A stretch of DNA of 21,500 nt, taken from positions 11,605,917-11,627,416 of the forward strand of contig NC_092571.1 of assembly GCF_037975245.1 (NCBI RefSeq), written 5' to 3'. A program made the position numbers and the translations under genes. The DNA comes from Apostichopus japonicus. Its lineage: Eukaryota > Echinodermata > Holothuroidea > Aspidochirotida > Stichopodidae. Below are positions 13,401-19,088 of this stretch, piece after piece; within the stretch, counting starts at the first letter, position 1; every line of letters starts with the position of its first letter. Under the pieces are notes generated by a model. The model was given only the letters and a program-made list of their open reading frames with translations, had not been told where the DNA came from and made no database searches.

Positions 13401-15476
13401 AGGTAGTTATGTTATAAGAAGCTTGTTATGCTCTAGTCCTACAACAGTTGGCTGGAGAGAATGTGCAGGTAGTTATGTTATAAGAAGCTTGTTATGCTCT
13501 AGTCCTACAACAGTTGGCTGGAGAGAATGCACAGGTAGTTATGTTATAAGAAGCTTGTTATGCTCTGGTCCTACAACAGTTAGCCAGAGAGAATGCGCAG
13601 GTAGTTATGTTATAAGAAGCTTGTTATGCTCTAGTCCTACAACAGTTGGCTGGAGAGAATGCACAGGTAGTTATGTTATAAGAAGCTTGTTATGCTCTAT
13701 TCCTACAACGGTTGGCTGGAGAGAATGCACAGGTAGTTATGTTATAAGAAGCTTGTTATGCTCTATTCCTACAACAGTTGGCTGGAGAGAATGCACAGGT
13801 AGTTATGTTATAAGAAGCTTGTTATGCTCTAGTCCTACAACAGTTGACTGGAGAGAATGTGCAGGTAGTTATGTAATAAGAAGCTTGTTATGCTCTAGTC
13901 CTACAACAGTTGGCTGGAGAGAATGTGCAGGTAGTTATGTAATAAGAAGCTTGTTATGCTCTAGTCCTACAACAGTTGGCTGGAGAGAATGCACAGGTAG
14001 TTATGTTATAAGAAGCTTGTTATGCTCTAGTCCTACAACAGTTGGCTGGAGAGAATGTGCAGGTAGTTATGTTATAAGAAGCTTGTTATGCTCTAGTCCT
14101 ACAACAGTTGGCTGGAGAGAATGCGCAGGTAGTTATGTTATAAGAAGCTTGTTATGCTCTAGTCCTACAACAGTTGGCTGGAGAGAATGTGCAGGTAGTT
14201 ATGTTATAAGAAGCTTGTTATGCTCTAGTCCTACAACAGTTGGCTGGAGAGAATGCACAGGTAGTTATGTTATAAGAAGCTTGTTATACTCTGGTCTTAC
14301 AACAGTTGGCTGGAGAGAATGTGCAGGTAGTTATGTTATAAGAAGCTTGTTATAAATGTTCTAGTTGCCATCAAGTACACTGAGAACAGATGTGATTTTG
14401 ACATGATCTAAGTCAGCAGATGAACTCATCAATTCATGTTATTTTAACGTTGCAATAGGCTAGCCAACATAGATTCATAAGTGGAGGCGCTAGGGGAGGG
14501 AGAATGAGGGTGGATATATGTCCCCCCAGTCTTGTAAGAAGCCTCTAAATTGGTGGACATGTGCCCTCCAGTTTTGTGAAAAACCTCAAAAGTTTCCTGT
14601 TTCATAAATTAGAAGTGCCGCATTTTGTAATTGAAAAGTTCTCTTTTTTTAATTTTTTTATAAAAAAGTGCCTATTGCTAATTTAATAAGAGACCTTATG
14701 TCAAGGAAATTAAGAGAACTGTTTATAAGAAGTGCCCTATTGGTTGTTTTGAGATGATGTTACCGTTTGCTTTCTATTAAATTATTTAAACCAAGTGAGT
14801 AATAAATTTATATTTAAATAATTTGCTTGGTACGATACTACACATTTTGTTGCCCAGAAGTTGTCTGATGCCTTGTAAACACAACAAACTCATAAAGAGC
14901 ACGATGGCAAAACCTGATACTTTTGCTTCATTTTGATACTTTCGAATCCTTGTTGGATAAAGTGTGAAGCAAGCGTTTAGTACAACTATAAATAAAACGA
15001 TACCATGGTGAAAGAATTTGGCTAGGCAAAATATTTCAGACACACTGCCCTTGCAAACTCCTTTCATTCCAACGACCATTTTCTTTCAGATTGTCATGCA
15101 GCCTTCGGAAGACGGCACCCTGGGTACCATGCACGCCACCCTTCAAAACGAGGACGGTGAAACCAGCATCGTCATGGTCAGTCTCACCCCCGAGCAGTTA
15201 GCGAGCGCCAACGGCGTGACCATAGCCGAGGGTACCCAGGGGACCGCTGGGGAAGGACAGACCCTCATGATCACGACCGACGACGTGACCGTGAATCAAG
15301 ACGGAACGTTCGTGGTTACCTCGTCGGGTGACATCGCGACCGATAAGAATCTGGGCATCGTGGTATCAGAGGCGCGGCCCGGAGATGTGGTGTTGGAGCA
15401 GGGGGACAGCAGTATAAATATAACCGAGATTCAGACCAACCAATTATCTACAGAAGGTATTCCTGAGGAGCAATGA
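1340..15476 (+). CDS. PRDM-family AT-hook / C2H2 zinc-finger protein, 14 exons, 5' partial
   Basis: Predicted nuclear DNA-binding regulator. Joined exons: 1340-1489, 2015-2197, 2562-2830, 3721-3862, 4573-4903, 5529-5687, 6056-6197, 6934-7100, 7659-7835, 8694-8833, 10034-10189, 11443-11514, 12311-12631, 15090-15476. All introns are GT-AG and all phases match, giving 931 residues. Residues 1-75 are the distal half of a PR/SET domain (WLRFIKPA, then QVG, YFEV, D-V-x-x-G-T-E). AT-hook cores lie at 84-87, 206-209 and 230-232. Residue 132 starts a C2HC finger; 160-190 is acidic; fingers 2-12 span 268-600. Residues 617-931 contain no finger and are rich in Q, T, A, E and V, like an activation domain. 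The PR+C2H2 combination defines the PRDM family; many members recruit chromatin enzymes rather than methylating themselves. The start codon and first part of the PR domain lie upstream of the window. The family call is firm; the orthologue is not assigned. Confidence 0.9.
1490..2014 (+). other. Intron 1
   Basis: GT-AG intron of 525 bp. It holds a run of 14 G at 1656-1669 after a T-rich stretch, and nothing else I recognise. Confidence 0.8.
2015..2197 (+). CDS. Exon 2: end of PR domain, AT-hook 1, charged helix
   Basis: Sixty-one codons, phase 0 at both ends (acceptor CTACACAG, donor AAG|GTATGG). It starts VTKDVSVGTE, the D-V-x-x-G-x-E turn that closes PR/SET domains. Then come a GPDGNPLVKK linker, an AT-hook (KRGRPKKP, core residues 84-87) and a Lys/Glu-rich probable helix ending KKKKLEAK. 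The conserved turn and AT-hook make this exon secure. Confidence 0.9.
2198..2561 (+). other. Intron 2
   Basis: GT-AG intron of 364 bp. A short GCTGTTGGGCC motif occurs twice near 2245-2300; otherwise nothing seen. Confidence 0.8.
2562..2830 (+). CDS. Exon 3: C2HC zinc finger and acidic stretch
   Basis: Starts phase 0 after acceptor GCACATAG and ends two bases into a codon at AAT|GTAAGTA. Finger 1 (residues 132-152) is C-x2-C-x12-H-x3-C, so the last zinc ligand is cysteine instead of histidine. It is followed by about 30 residues dominated by Glu and Ala (residues 160-190). The last 20 bases of the exon and its donor are the seed of the tandem array filling most of intron 3. Reading past the donor gives ATG TAA, an immediate stop. 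Confidence 0.88.
2811..3548 (+). repeat. 123-bp tandem array made from the exon 3 boundary
   Basis: Six donor-bearing units with GTAAGTA at 2831, 2956, 3079, 3202, 3325 and 3448 (spacing 125 then 123 four times). Each array unit holds two GATCAATATTTAG half-motifs, a copy of the splice donor, then AGGATGTTTGAGGTGG, GAAGTAGGTGAAGAAAAT and CATGAATCAAACC segments. The first unit starts in exon 3 (GATCAAAATTTAGACCCAAT). The array ends within a half-motif at about 3548. Units differ by only a few bases, so the expansion is recent. Confidence 0.95.
2831..2836 (+). promoter_or_regulatory. 5' splice site of exon 3, first of six tandem copies
   Basis: AAT|GTAAGTA: the intron side is a perfect U1 match and the exon side lacks the usual G at -1. 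Further GTAAGTA copies start at 2956, 3079, 3202, 3325 and 3448. Only the first keeps the frame open, because the next codons are ATG TAA. Confidence 0.8.
3721..3862 (+). CDS. Exon 4: AT-hooks 2 and 3
   Basis: Begins with the third base of the codon split by intron 3 (acceptor TTTTTCACAG) and ends phase 0 at AAG|GTACCT. Encodes residues 201-248: KRPRGRPRKDG (AT-hook 2, core 206-209), then a long basic run and KVGRPRKRP (AT-hook 3, core 230-232), then an acidic SDSEEE. AT-hooks bind the minor groove of A/T-rich DNA, and the basic run should also serve as a nuclear localisation signal. Confidence 0.9.
3863..4572 (+). other. Intron 4
   Basis: GT-AG intron of 710 bp, A/T-rich. A T-run lies near 4501-4514. 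No repeat or gene seen. Confidence 0.8.
4573..4903 (+). CDS. Exon 5: zinc fingers 2-4
   Basis: Phase 0 start after TTTTCCAG; ends one base into a codon at GAAA|GTAAGT. Finger 2 has C268, C271, H284, H288. Finger 3 has C298, C301, H314, H319. Finger 4 has C335, C338 and H351 but no histidine or cysteine at the usual fourth-ligand spacing (it reads HKQRASQ), so it is probably unable to hold zinc in the normal way. Spacers between fingers are long and do not match the TGEKP consensus. Confidence 0.92.
4904..5528 (+). other. Intron 5
   Basis: GT-AG intron of 625 bp. Its main feature is the G-rich tract at 4979-5020; otherwise nothing seen. Confidence 0.8.
4979..5020 (+). other. G-rich tract with quadruplex potential
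   Basis: Six runs of three or more G (4979-4982, 4984-4986, 4989-4991, 5001-5006, 5011-5014, 5016-5020) on the sense strand shortly after the exon 5 donor, so a quadruplex could form in the pre-mRNA. Confidence 0.55.
5529..5687 (+). CDS. Exon 6: finger 5 and first half of finger 6
   Basis: Completes the codon split by intron 5 (acceptor TTTCCTCAG) and ends one base into a codon at AAAG|GTAACT. Finger 5 is C370, C373, H386, H391. Finger 6 begins C399, C404 with a four-residue gap between cysteines. Its histidines are on the next exon, which confirms the exon pair. Confidence 0.92.
5688..6055 (+). other. Intron 6
   Basis: GT-AG intron of 368 bp that interrupts finger 6 between its cysteines and histidines. 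No repeat seen. Confidence 0.8.
6056..6197 (+). CDS. Exon 7: second half of finger 6 and finger 7
   Basis: Phase-1 start after TCTACTCAG; ends two bases into a codon at ATAG|GTGAGG. The join restores exactly 12 residues between C404 and H417 (H417, H422), a strong check on the model. Finger 7 is C432, C437, H450, H455. Both fingers have the C-x4-C spacing seen in GLI/ZIC-like fingers. The exon ends in TTNR, leading into an RPF linker on exon 8. Confidence 0.92.
6342..6360. repeat. Short CAAT-type simple repeat
   Basis: CAATCAATCATCAATCAAT; read on the minus strand it is ATTG-rich and lies downstream of the LINE-like fragment, so it may be its 3' tail. Confidence 0.5.
6493..6759 (-). mobile_element. 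Degenerate non-LTR retrotransposon (LINE) fragment, antisense
   Basis: An 88-residue minus-strand reading frame contains EILRRLLGLTWKDYVSNDEL followed by TKIAGRW. This resembles the region after the reverse transcriptase of LINE-type elements (LL-x-(I/L)-x-W-x-D-x-(V)-x-N-x-E pattern before a QxxRxxxxGHV-like segment, here decayed). On the same strand a short ATTG-type repeat follows at 6360-6342, as expected for a LINE 3' tail. It is non-functional, and the assignment rests on a short motif. Confidence 0.45.
6934..7100 (+). CDS. Exon 8: zinc fingers 8 and 9
   Basis: Acceptor TTTTAATAG, donor GAAG|GTAACA, phase 1 at the end. Finger 8 (C463, C466, H479, H483) follows the linker TTNRPFTC. Finger 9 is C491, C494, H507, H512. 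Both have the canonical CxxCG(K/R) start and aromatic core. These are the most typical C2H2 fingers of the protein and likely part of its sequence-reading surface. Confidence 0.93.
7101..7658 (+). other. Intron 8
   Basis: GT-AG intron of 558 bp. It holds several scattered TGGTTAC/GGTAAC motifs and the minisatellite at 7577-7625 just before the acceptor. Confidence 0.8.
7577..7625 (+). repeat. 10-bp minisatellite (TTGTTGATYC)
   Basis: About four tandem copies of TTGTTGATCC/TTGTTGATTC, with a degenerate leading copy, 33 bases before the exon 9 acceptor. This may overlap the branch-point region of intron 8. Confidence 0.85.
7659..7835 (+). CDS. Exon 9: zinc fingers 10 and 11
   Basis: Acceptor TTTCTCTCAG, donor ACTG|GTAAAA, phase 1 at both ends. 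Finger 10 is C522, C525, H538, H542; finger 11 is C550, C555, H568, H572. A longer open frame over the same bases (7605-7802) is in another phase and encodes no finger; the frame given is the one that joins its neighbours. Confidence 0.92.
7836..8693 (+). other. Intron 9
   Basis: GT-AG intron of 858 bp, A/T-rich with a few long A or T runs. No gene or clear repeat seen. Confidence 0.8.
8694..8833 (+). CDS. Exon 10: zinc finger 12
   Basis: Acceptor GATGTTGTAG, donor AAG|GTATCT, phase 0 at the end. Joined to exon 9 it reads HTGAKLYRC, close to the classical HTGEKPYxC linker. Finger 12 is C580, C583, H596, H600, the last finger. The exon ends PVEETVTIK, leading into the C-terminal region. The ORF is short, but the finger and flanking phases make it secure. 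Confidence 0.92.
8834..10033 (+). other. Intron 10 with degenerate TTTGAACT-type repeats
   Basis: GT-AG intron of 1200 bp. Between about 8960 and 9170 a degenerate motif of the form GATGA-TTTGAACTTGG recurs at irregular spacing of about 25-45 bp, an old decayed minisatellite. AGTCCAGT occurs four times near 9911-9965. No coding signal seen. Confidence 0.6.
10034..10189 (+). CDS. Exon 11: start of C-terminal low-complexity region
   Basis: Fifty-two codons, phase 0 at both ends (acceptor TCGCCAG, donor GGG|GTAAGA). Encodes a Val/Ile-rich strand-like segment (QNVVVIIEPDP) and a Thr/Ala/Glu-rich probable helix (residues 621-672). I recognise no domain. Clean phase, good splice sites and coding-like composition support it. 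Confidence 0.85.
10190..11442 (+). other. Intron 11
   Basis: GT-AG intron of 1253 bp. It contains the MITE-like element at 10509-10883, then a near-palindrome (GAACACAATATCC near 10930 and GGATATATTGTGTTC near 11009) and a C-rich tract at 11221-11240. Confidence 0.75.
10509..10883. mobile_element. MITE-like non-autonomous DNA transposon, 375 bp
   Basis: The ends are imperfect terminal inverted repeats. The left starts TTAAAGGCAT then TGAAGACTCGC. The right, reverse complemented, starts TTATAGGGTG then TGAAGACTCGC. They match at 17 of 21 positions, including an 11-bp perfect core. There is no coding capacity inside, and base composition differs from the flanks (CpG-containing segments such as ACCGCGTGCGGCC). 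TTA at both outer ends may be part of a TTAA/TTATAA-type target; a clean target duplication is not evident. Confidence 0.7.
11443..11514 (+). CDS. Exon 12: short Gln-rich exon
   Basis: Twenty-four codons, phase 0 at both ends, between acceptor TGTCATCAG and donor CCA|GTGAGT. Encodes residues 673-696, rich in Q, T and P, matching the composition of the exons on either side. Because it is symmetric it could be skipped without breaking the frame. Confidence 0.78.
11515..12310 (+). other. Intron 12
   Basis: GT-AG intron of 796 bp. It has G-rich tracts at about 11650-11675 and a run of 14 G at 11776-11789, and a 13-bp exon-like segment at 11735-11747 that does not fit the reading frame. Confidence 0.75.
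12311..12631 (+). CDS. Exon 13: Gln/Ala/Thr-rich activation-like region
   Basis: One hundred and seven codons, phase 0 at both ends (acceptor CTCACCAG, donor CAG|GTAGTT). Encodes residues 697-803 with repeated Q-x-x-L-type hydrophobic/Gln patterns typical of activation domains. The donor has a perfect exon side but a weak intron side (GTAGTT). The last 38 bases and the donor are the first unit of the 66-bp array in intron 13. Reading past the donor gives four codons and TAA. Confidence 0.88.
12521..13006 (+). repeat. 243-bp direct duplication carrying part of exon 13
   Basis: 12521-12763 and 12764-13006 are adjacent copies with only two differences that I can see (ATG to ATA in the exon part, and GCGCAG to GCGTAG in a 66-bp unit). 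The second copy includes 111 bp of exon 13 (12764-12874) with its donor, inside intron 13. Confidence 0.93.
12594..14354 (+). repeat. 66-bp tandem array made from the exon 13 boundary, 26 units
   Basis: Units begin CTCTAGTCCTACAACAG and contain TTGGCTGGAGAGAATGCG, the donor CAG|GTAGTT, and ATAAGAAGCTTGTTATG. Units start at 12594, 12660 and 12726, then, after an inserted exon segment, at 12837 and every 66 bp to 14289. The first unit is the genuine end of exon 13. Every unit except the third keeps GTAGTT after an AG. Each complete unit has a HindIII site (AAGCTT). Because 66 is divisible by three, one frame stays open for 567 codons, but it does not join the gene's frame. Confidence 0.97.
12632..12637 (+). 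promoter_or_regulatory. 5' splice site of exon 13, first of about 25 tandem copies
   Basis: CAG|GTAGTT. The same site recurs every 66 bp through 12594-14354. Use of any later copy would include an in-frame TAA, so the first site is the one that makes the full-length protein. Confidence 0.8.
14355..15089 (+). other. Rest of intron 13
   Basis: A/T-rich. Two related segments containing CCYCCAGTYTTGTRARAA lie 42 bp apart near 14522-14590, resembling the GGACATGT-CCCC family also seen near 18.9 kb. No coding sequence seen before the exon 14 acceptor. Confidence 0.6.
15090..15476 (+). CDS. Exon 14: terminal coding exon
   Basis: Phase 0 start after TTTCTTTCAG; 128 codons then TGA at 15474-15476. 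Encodes residues 804-931, with SLTPEQLAS and a run of Thr/Val/Asp-rich segments such as TTDDVTVNQDGTFVVTSSGD. The LTPEQLA motif also occurs in exon 2. It has higher G+C than its surroundings, as expected for coding sequence here. Confidence 0.92.
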   Translation: MVMQPSEDGTLGTMHATLQNEDGETSIVMVSLTPEQLASANGVTIAEGTQGTAGEGQTLMITTDDVTVNQDGTFVVTSSGDIATDKNLGIVVSEARPGDVVLEQGDSSINITEIQTNQLSTEGIPEEQ

Positions 15477-15512
15477 TAATAACAACAACAGAAAAAGCAC
15501 CAAGTGTTGTAA

Positions 15513-15518
15513 AATAAA
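15513..15518 (+). terminator. Poly(A) signal AATAAA
   Basis: Canonical AATAAA 37 bases after the stop codon, implying a very short 3' UTR if used. Another AATAAA at 16065-16070 is a possible distal site. Confidence 0.55.
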
Positions 15519-16580
15519 TTCAAGTATAAAATGAAGTCTCTTGAGATTTCCATCATGTTTCATGGACTGAGCTTGTAGAAACAGAGCAGATACAGCTTTG
15601 CAGCTTTGCTCTATTGTACGTTGAGATGTATATAAGATATTGAGATTGGTGTCGTTTTACCTACTTTTATGTTAGTAAAAGTATTGTCTTAGGGATTTTC
15701 ATACCCTCCCCCCCAAACAAAAAAGGAAACATTAAGAAAATTCCTTTCGAGCATGGAGTGGCAGTCTTGTAACAAGCCACTCAATTTGGATAATATTGTG
15801 ACTGGAAGAAGTTTGTCAATCTTCTCCCCATAATTGAGATAATTGAGTGACCCGATTCGAGGTCAGGAAAATCACTGGCAGAGACTCGAATCAACTTAAA
15901 GTTTGTCAGTATAGGCCCCAAATTATAGCACGCTATAATTGTTAGAAGTTTTCAAAAAGTACTTTCCTGGAGGTCTTTTACTCTCCAAATTGTTCTCAGA
16001 TACTTTTAATGAACACAGAAGGTGACTGCATGTCCCAGTGAGGAAAATTTCCTCGAAGAACGGTAATAAAAACAGTTTAAGAATTTTGACCAAAGGTGAC
16101 CATATTTGAGTATCTAGCATATTTGGGCCCAATACAGCATACCTTTAAGATGGAGTGACTCATTTACAACTCATAAAATATAAATACAAAAAGACAGTTA
16201 AGATGATGTGTTAGCCATATATTACATCACAGATATGATGGACAATGTATCTATCCAGATATTACTTGAAATTTCCAAAAAATTGTATTTATAACGATAT
16301 TGCAACGAAAAAAGCTATCAAGATCATTTCTGGATCAAAGTTTTTCTTTCAAGTTTATGTGTTGTGCATTATGATTTTTACTTGATTTTATTTTTTTATG
16401 CCTCAGTGTTATAATTCTAAATTAAAAGAGATAGCCTTCCTGTAAAAAAACAGTCCATCCTTCCCATGACAAGTACAAATAATGACTGAATTTCCATAAT
16501 AACTTTTGAAGGAATGTGGCAGTTCTTGTCAACTTGGAACGTAAAGAAATAGGGAATGGTATCTCTGGCATTTAAGGACA

Positions 16581-16600
16581 TGTGTGTGTGTGTGTGTGTT
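16581..16600. repeat. (TG)n microsatellite
   Basis: About nine and a half uninterrupted TG units. Confidence 0.9.
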
Positions 16601-16815
16601 AGTCGCACATGCCGAACTGAACTGTCCAAAAAAACACAAAGGTTCATGCTATTATGAGATTGAAACATAACAGTCTCACTTTCACCGTTAATTTGGGAAG
16701 GAAGAAACTTATGTTATAGGAAAGAAAAGGAGGACAGAGGAACTGGTCAGTTGGCAGGATATATCTCACATGAGGTGGGGGGGGGAGGAGGAAGGCTATT
16801 GCCACTAGGTGGGAT

Positions 16816-16926
16816 CAGGGGCTTATTGCCTGGATCGATGTCTTTCTAGGGGTTATTTACCCAGAAAAGTGGCTTTCAGGGGCCTATTGCCCGCAGGGGC
16901 CTATTGCCTTCAGGGGCCTTTGTCCC
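16816..16926. repeat. Degenerate CAGGGGCCTATTGCC minisatellite
   Basis: Five copies at 16816, 16847, 16877, 16894 and 16911, spaced 17 or about 30 bp apart and differing at a few positions. A G-run (about 16776-16785) precedes it. Confidence 0.75.
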
Positions 16927-17216
16927 TCCAGCCGAGTCACTGGCTGGACGGCTCAGACTCGTCTTAAGTCGAAAAAATTAATTGCAATAATAATTTCACA
17001 TCCGCGACCAAGATAATGGCCAATTTGATGGTGTCCACCGGTGCCAAAAGGAGGATTAACATTCTATTTTTGTATCTTGGTGCAGGGGGGATCTTTTTCA
17101 AATATTGTGGGGGGGGGACATTTGCTTTAGTGCAGGCGTGTAGCATTTTTCATCCCAAAAATTGTTTGCGCCAGGGCTGGGATTTGAGTTGTGAAAGTGG
17201 GAAGGGGGACAAATCT

Positions 17217-17760
17217 GACAGCAAGACTAAGCGGAGCGCCACCATCGGTTGGCGCGGAGCATATAAGAATTTTTTTGGCTTCACAAACCCTCCAGATGGC
17301 CGGAAACGGCACATCCCGAGTGCTCTAAGCTGCATGTATCCATCCTTGAAATATGGATCTCATGTCTGCAATTGTATCTAGATAGTTAATTTTCGTTTAA
17401 AAATTTGAAGAGGATTGATAGTAGAACATTTGGTCAGATGGTGATGTACAACTTTTGTTATACGTCACTATCTAAGCGGAGCGCCATCATCGGTTGGTAA
17501 GGAGCGTCGAAATTTTCGATGAGAGGTACCCTTAGATCGGTAAAATTAACACCCATATTGGCTTTAAACTGCATCTAAACAATTAATGAACGTGTGTAAA
17601 TTTAGGCAGGACGGATAGAAGAACTTATATGGTGATGTACAACTGAAGCTTATTCGTCACTATTTAGGCGGCGCGTCGAAATTTAAGCAAAATGGAAATC
17701 CTAGATCAGCAAAAAAGACACCTCTGGTAACAATAAATCGCATCTAGACAGTTCTTTCCC
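17217..17760. repeat. Diverged tandem repeats, about 165-240 bp period
   Basis: Three related blocks share CACTATCTAAGCGGAGCGCC (near 17229, 17464 and 17657), GATGTACAAC and GCATCTAGACAGTT-like segments (near 17371, 17571 and 17735). They are strongly diverged. The first block includes CCAGATGGCCGGAAACGGCA at 17292-17311. No coding role seen; this looks like a decayed dispersed repeat family. Confidence 0.65.
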
Positions 17761-19088
17761 CCTAAAATTATTAGTATATTGTGCATTGGACCGATCAAGA
17801 ATATGTTCAGCACCCACTTCGAAATTCTCCCCGCGGAGCACTTGGCAAATATTGGGGTTTGAACATACCTTTACCCCCCCCCCCCCCACTTTTTTCATGG
17901 GGGATAAGCCCCTCAGGTTCACCGGTTCCGTCGCCACTGAAGTCGAGGCGGGGTGACTTTTTGGATCTTAAAATGCGACTAGGTGCAACAAATTCAATAC
18001 ACTGTGTATTGAATATAATTATTGATATTCCCAATATGCAAATCTGGCTTTCGTAAATCGTTTCTCTGGATTTAGTTATTCAACGCATTCAGTAGAGCTG
18101 CAACGTTGAAAATCAATTCCTGAAGCTAGCACTGTAGCACATGCCGCGGATTCATCACAGCTAGTGTGTTAGCTCCAGGATTCGTAACCTGTGCTGCGAA
18201 CCATGTGCTAGCTCCAGCTCCAGTTATTCTGCATGCTACATGTTACGATGTTAAACACAAATTCGACTTAGATTCGAAACAAATAGGCCTATTTGATAGA
18301 GCTGTTGTGGGGGAATAATTTCGATTAGGGTTGTGCACATATGTCTTCAAAAGCGACAAAAAAGTGAACTAGGGTCTGGGAAAAAGTGGGGGGAAATGCC
18401 CCTCTCCCCCCCCCCCCGTAATCCCGCCCATGGTTCGCGCTATAGTATATATATTCGTTATCTTTATGGTTACTGGTTGCTACAGCCCTAATTTCCTTTT
18501 TTTTTTATCGGCAAACCAAAGATCATTACGGATGCGGTCCGTCTAGCTAATTGATTTCGAGAAAAAAAGTAAAAACTACTTTCGGTGACGTTTTTTTGGT
18601 GATATTTAGTAACAAATTGTGACACGGTCTTAGACAGGCGCGTTGCAAGGAATTTGACAAGGGAGGAGCGAAGCTTTTAGGCAAACTATCTAAGCGTAAA
18701 AGAAAATTTTGGCCGAAAATGCCTCCCAGATCGCTGGAAATGGCACTTCCCATAAAATTCCCATAAATTACTAGCAATATCATAAACAAAAAATACAAAA
18801 AAAATGTTCAACAAAAACTATGCCACCAGATATTGGGGGGGGGGGATATTAGAAACTATATCCCCCCACCTAAAATATTGGGGGACATGTCCCCCCCCCC
18901 CATGATCGCCGCCCATGTCTTGGTGGACATAACATTCCCAGAGACATTACACAATTTAATTGTTTTATGAGACGCCCGATTTTATTTATCATATAATTTA
19001 TGGTATTTTTACGATTCTCTATAGTGCTTACGTAACTGTGTTTCTGTGCCACGTATCTCTCTCGCAAAGTCACAGTAAAAGATTTTGT
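17761..19088. other. Repeat-rich intergenic stretch with long G/C homopolymers
   Basis: Runs of C or G at about 17874-17887, 18404-18417, 18836-18845 and 18890-18901 are flanked by segments such as GGGGGATAAGCCCCTCAGG and GGACATGTCCCCC that look like ends of dispersed repeats. No gene seen. Confidence 0.55.
18658..18753. repeat. Dispersed copy related to the 17.2-17.7 kb repeats
   Basis: Contains GGAGCGAAGCTTTT, ACTATCTAAGCG and CCAGATCGCTGGAAATGGCA, matching the order of segments in the 17217-17760 block with substitutions. A third, weaker relative of the last segment lies inverted near 20412-20450. Confidence 0.55.

Larger units (their letters stand above)
15477..16750. other. 3' flank of the gene, no gene seen
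   Basis: A/T-rich. Contains the poly(A) signals, a perfect palindrome at 15921-15940 (AATTATAGC arms, 2-bp spacer), a small palindrome GAGGAAA-A-TTTCCTC near 16039-16055 and a (TG)n run at 16581-16600. No reading frame is convincing on either strand. Confidence 0.6.

Noticed and set aside
12594-14354. CRISPR-like array
   Set aside because: Units are contiguous 66-bp repeats with no unique spacers, in a eukaryotic intron.
12652-14355. 567-residue repetitive open reading frame
   Set aside because: It is the periodic frame of an intronic 66-bp tandem repeat and is out of phase with the gene, so it is not listed as a protein.
14786-15079. 97-residue minus-strand frame before exon 14
   Set aside because: No recognisable domain, A/T-rich intron composition and no supporting neighbours.
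17016-17381. 121-residue plus-strand frame
   Set aside because: Runs through a G homopolymer and diverged repeats; it shows no coding-like character.
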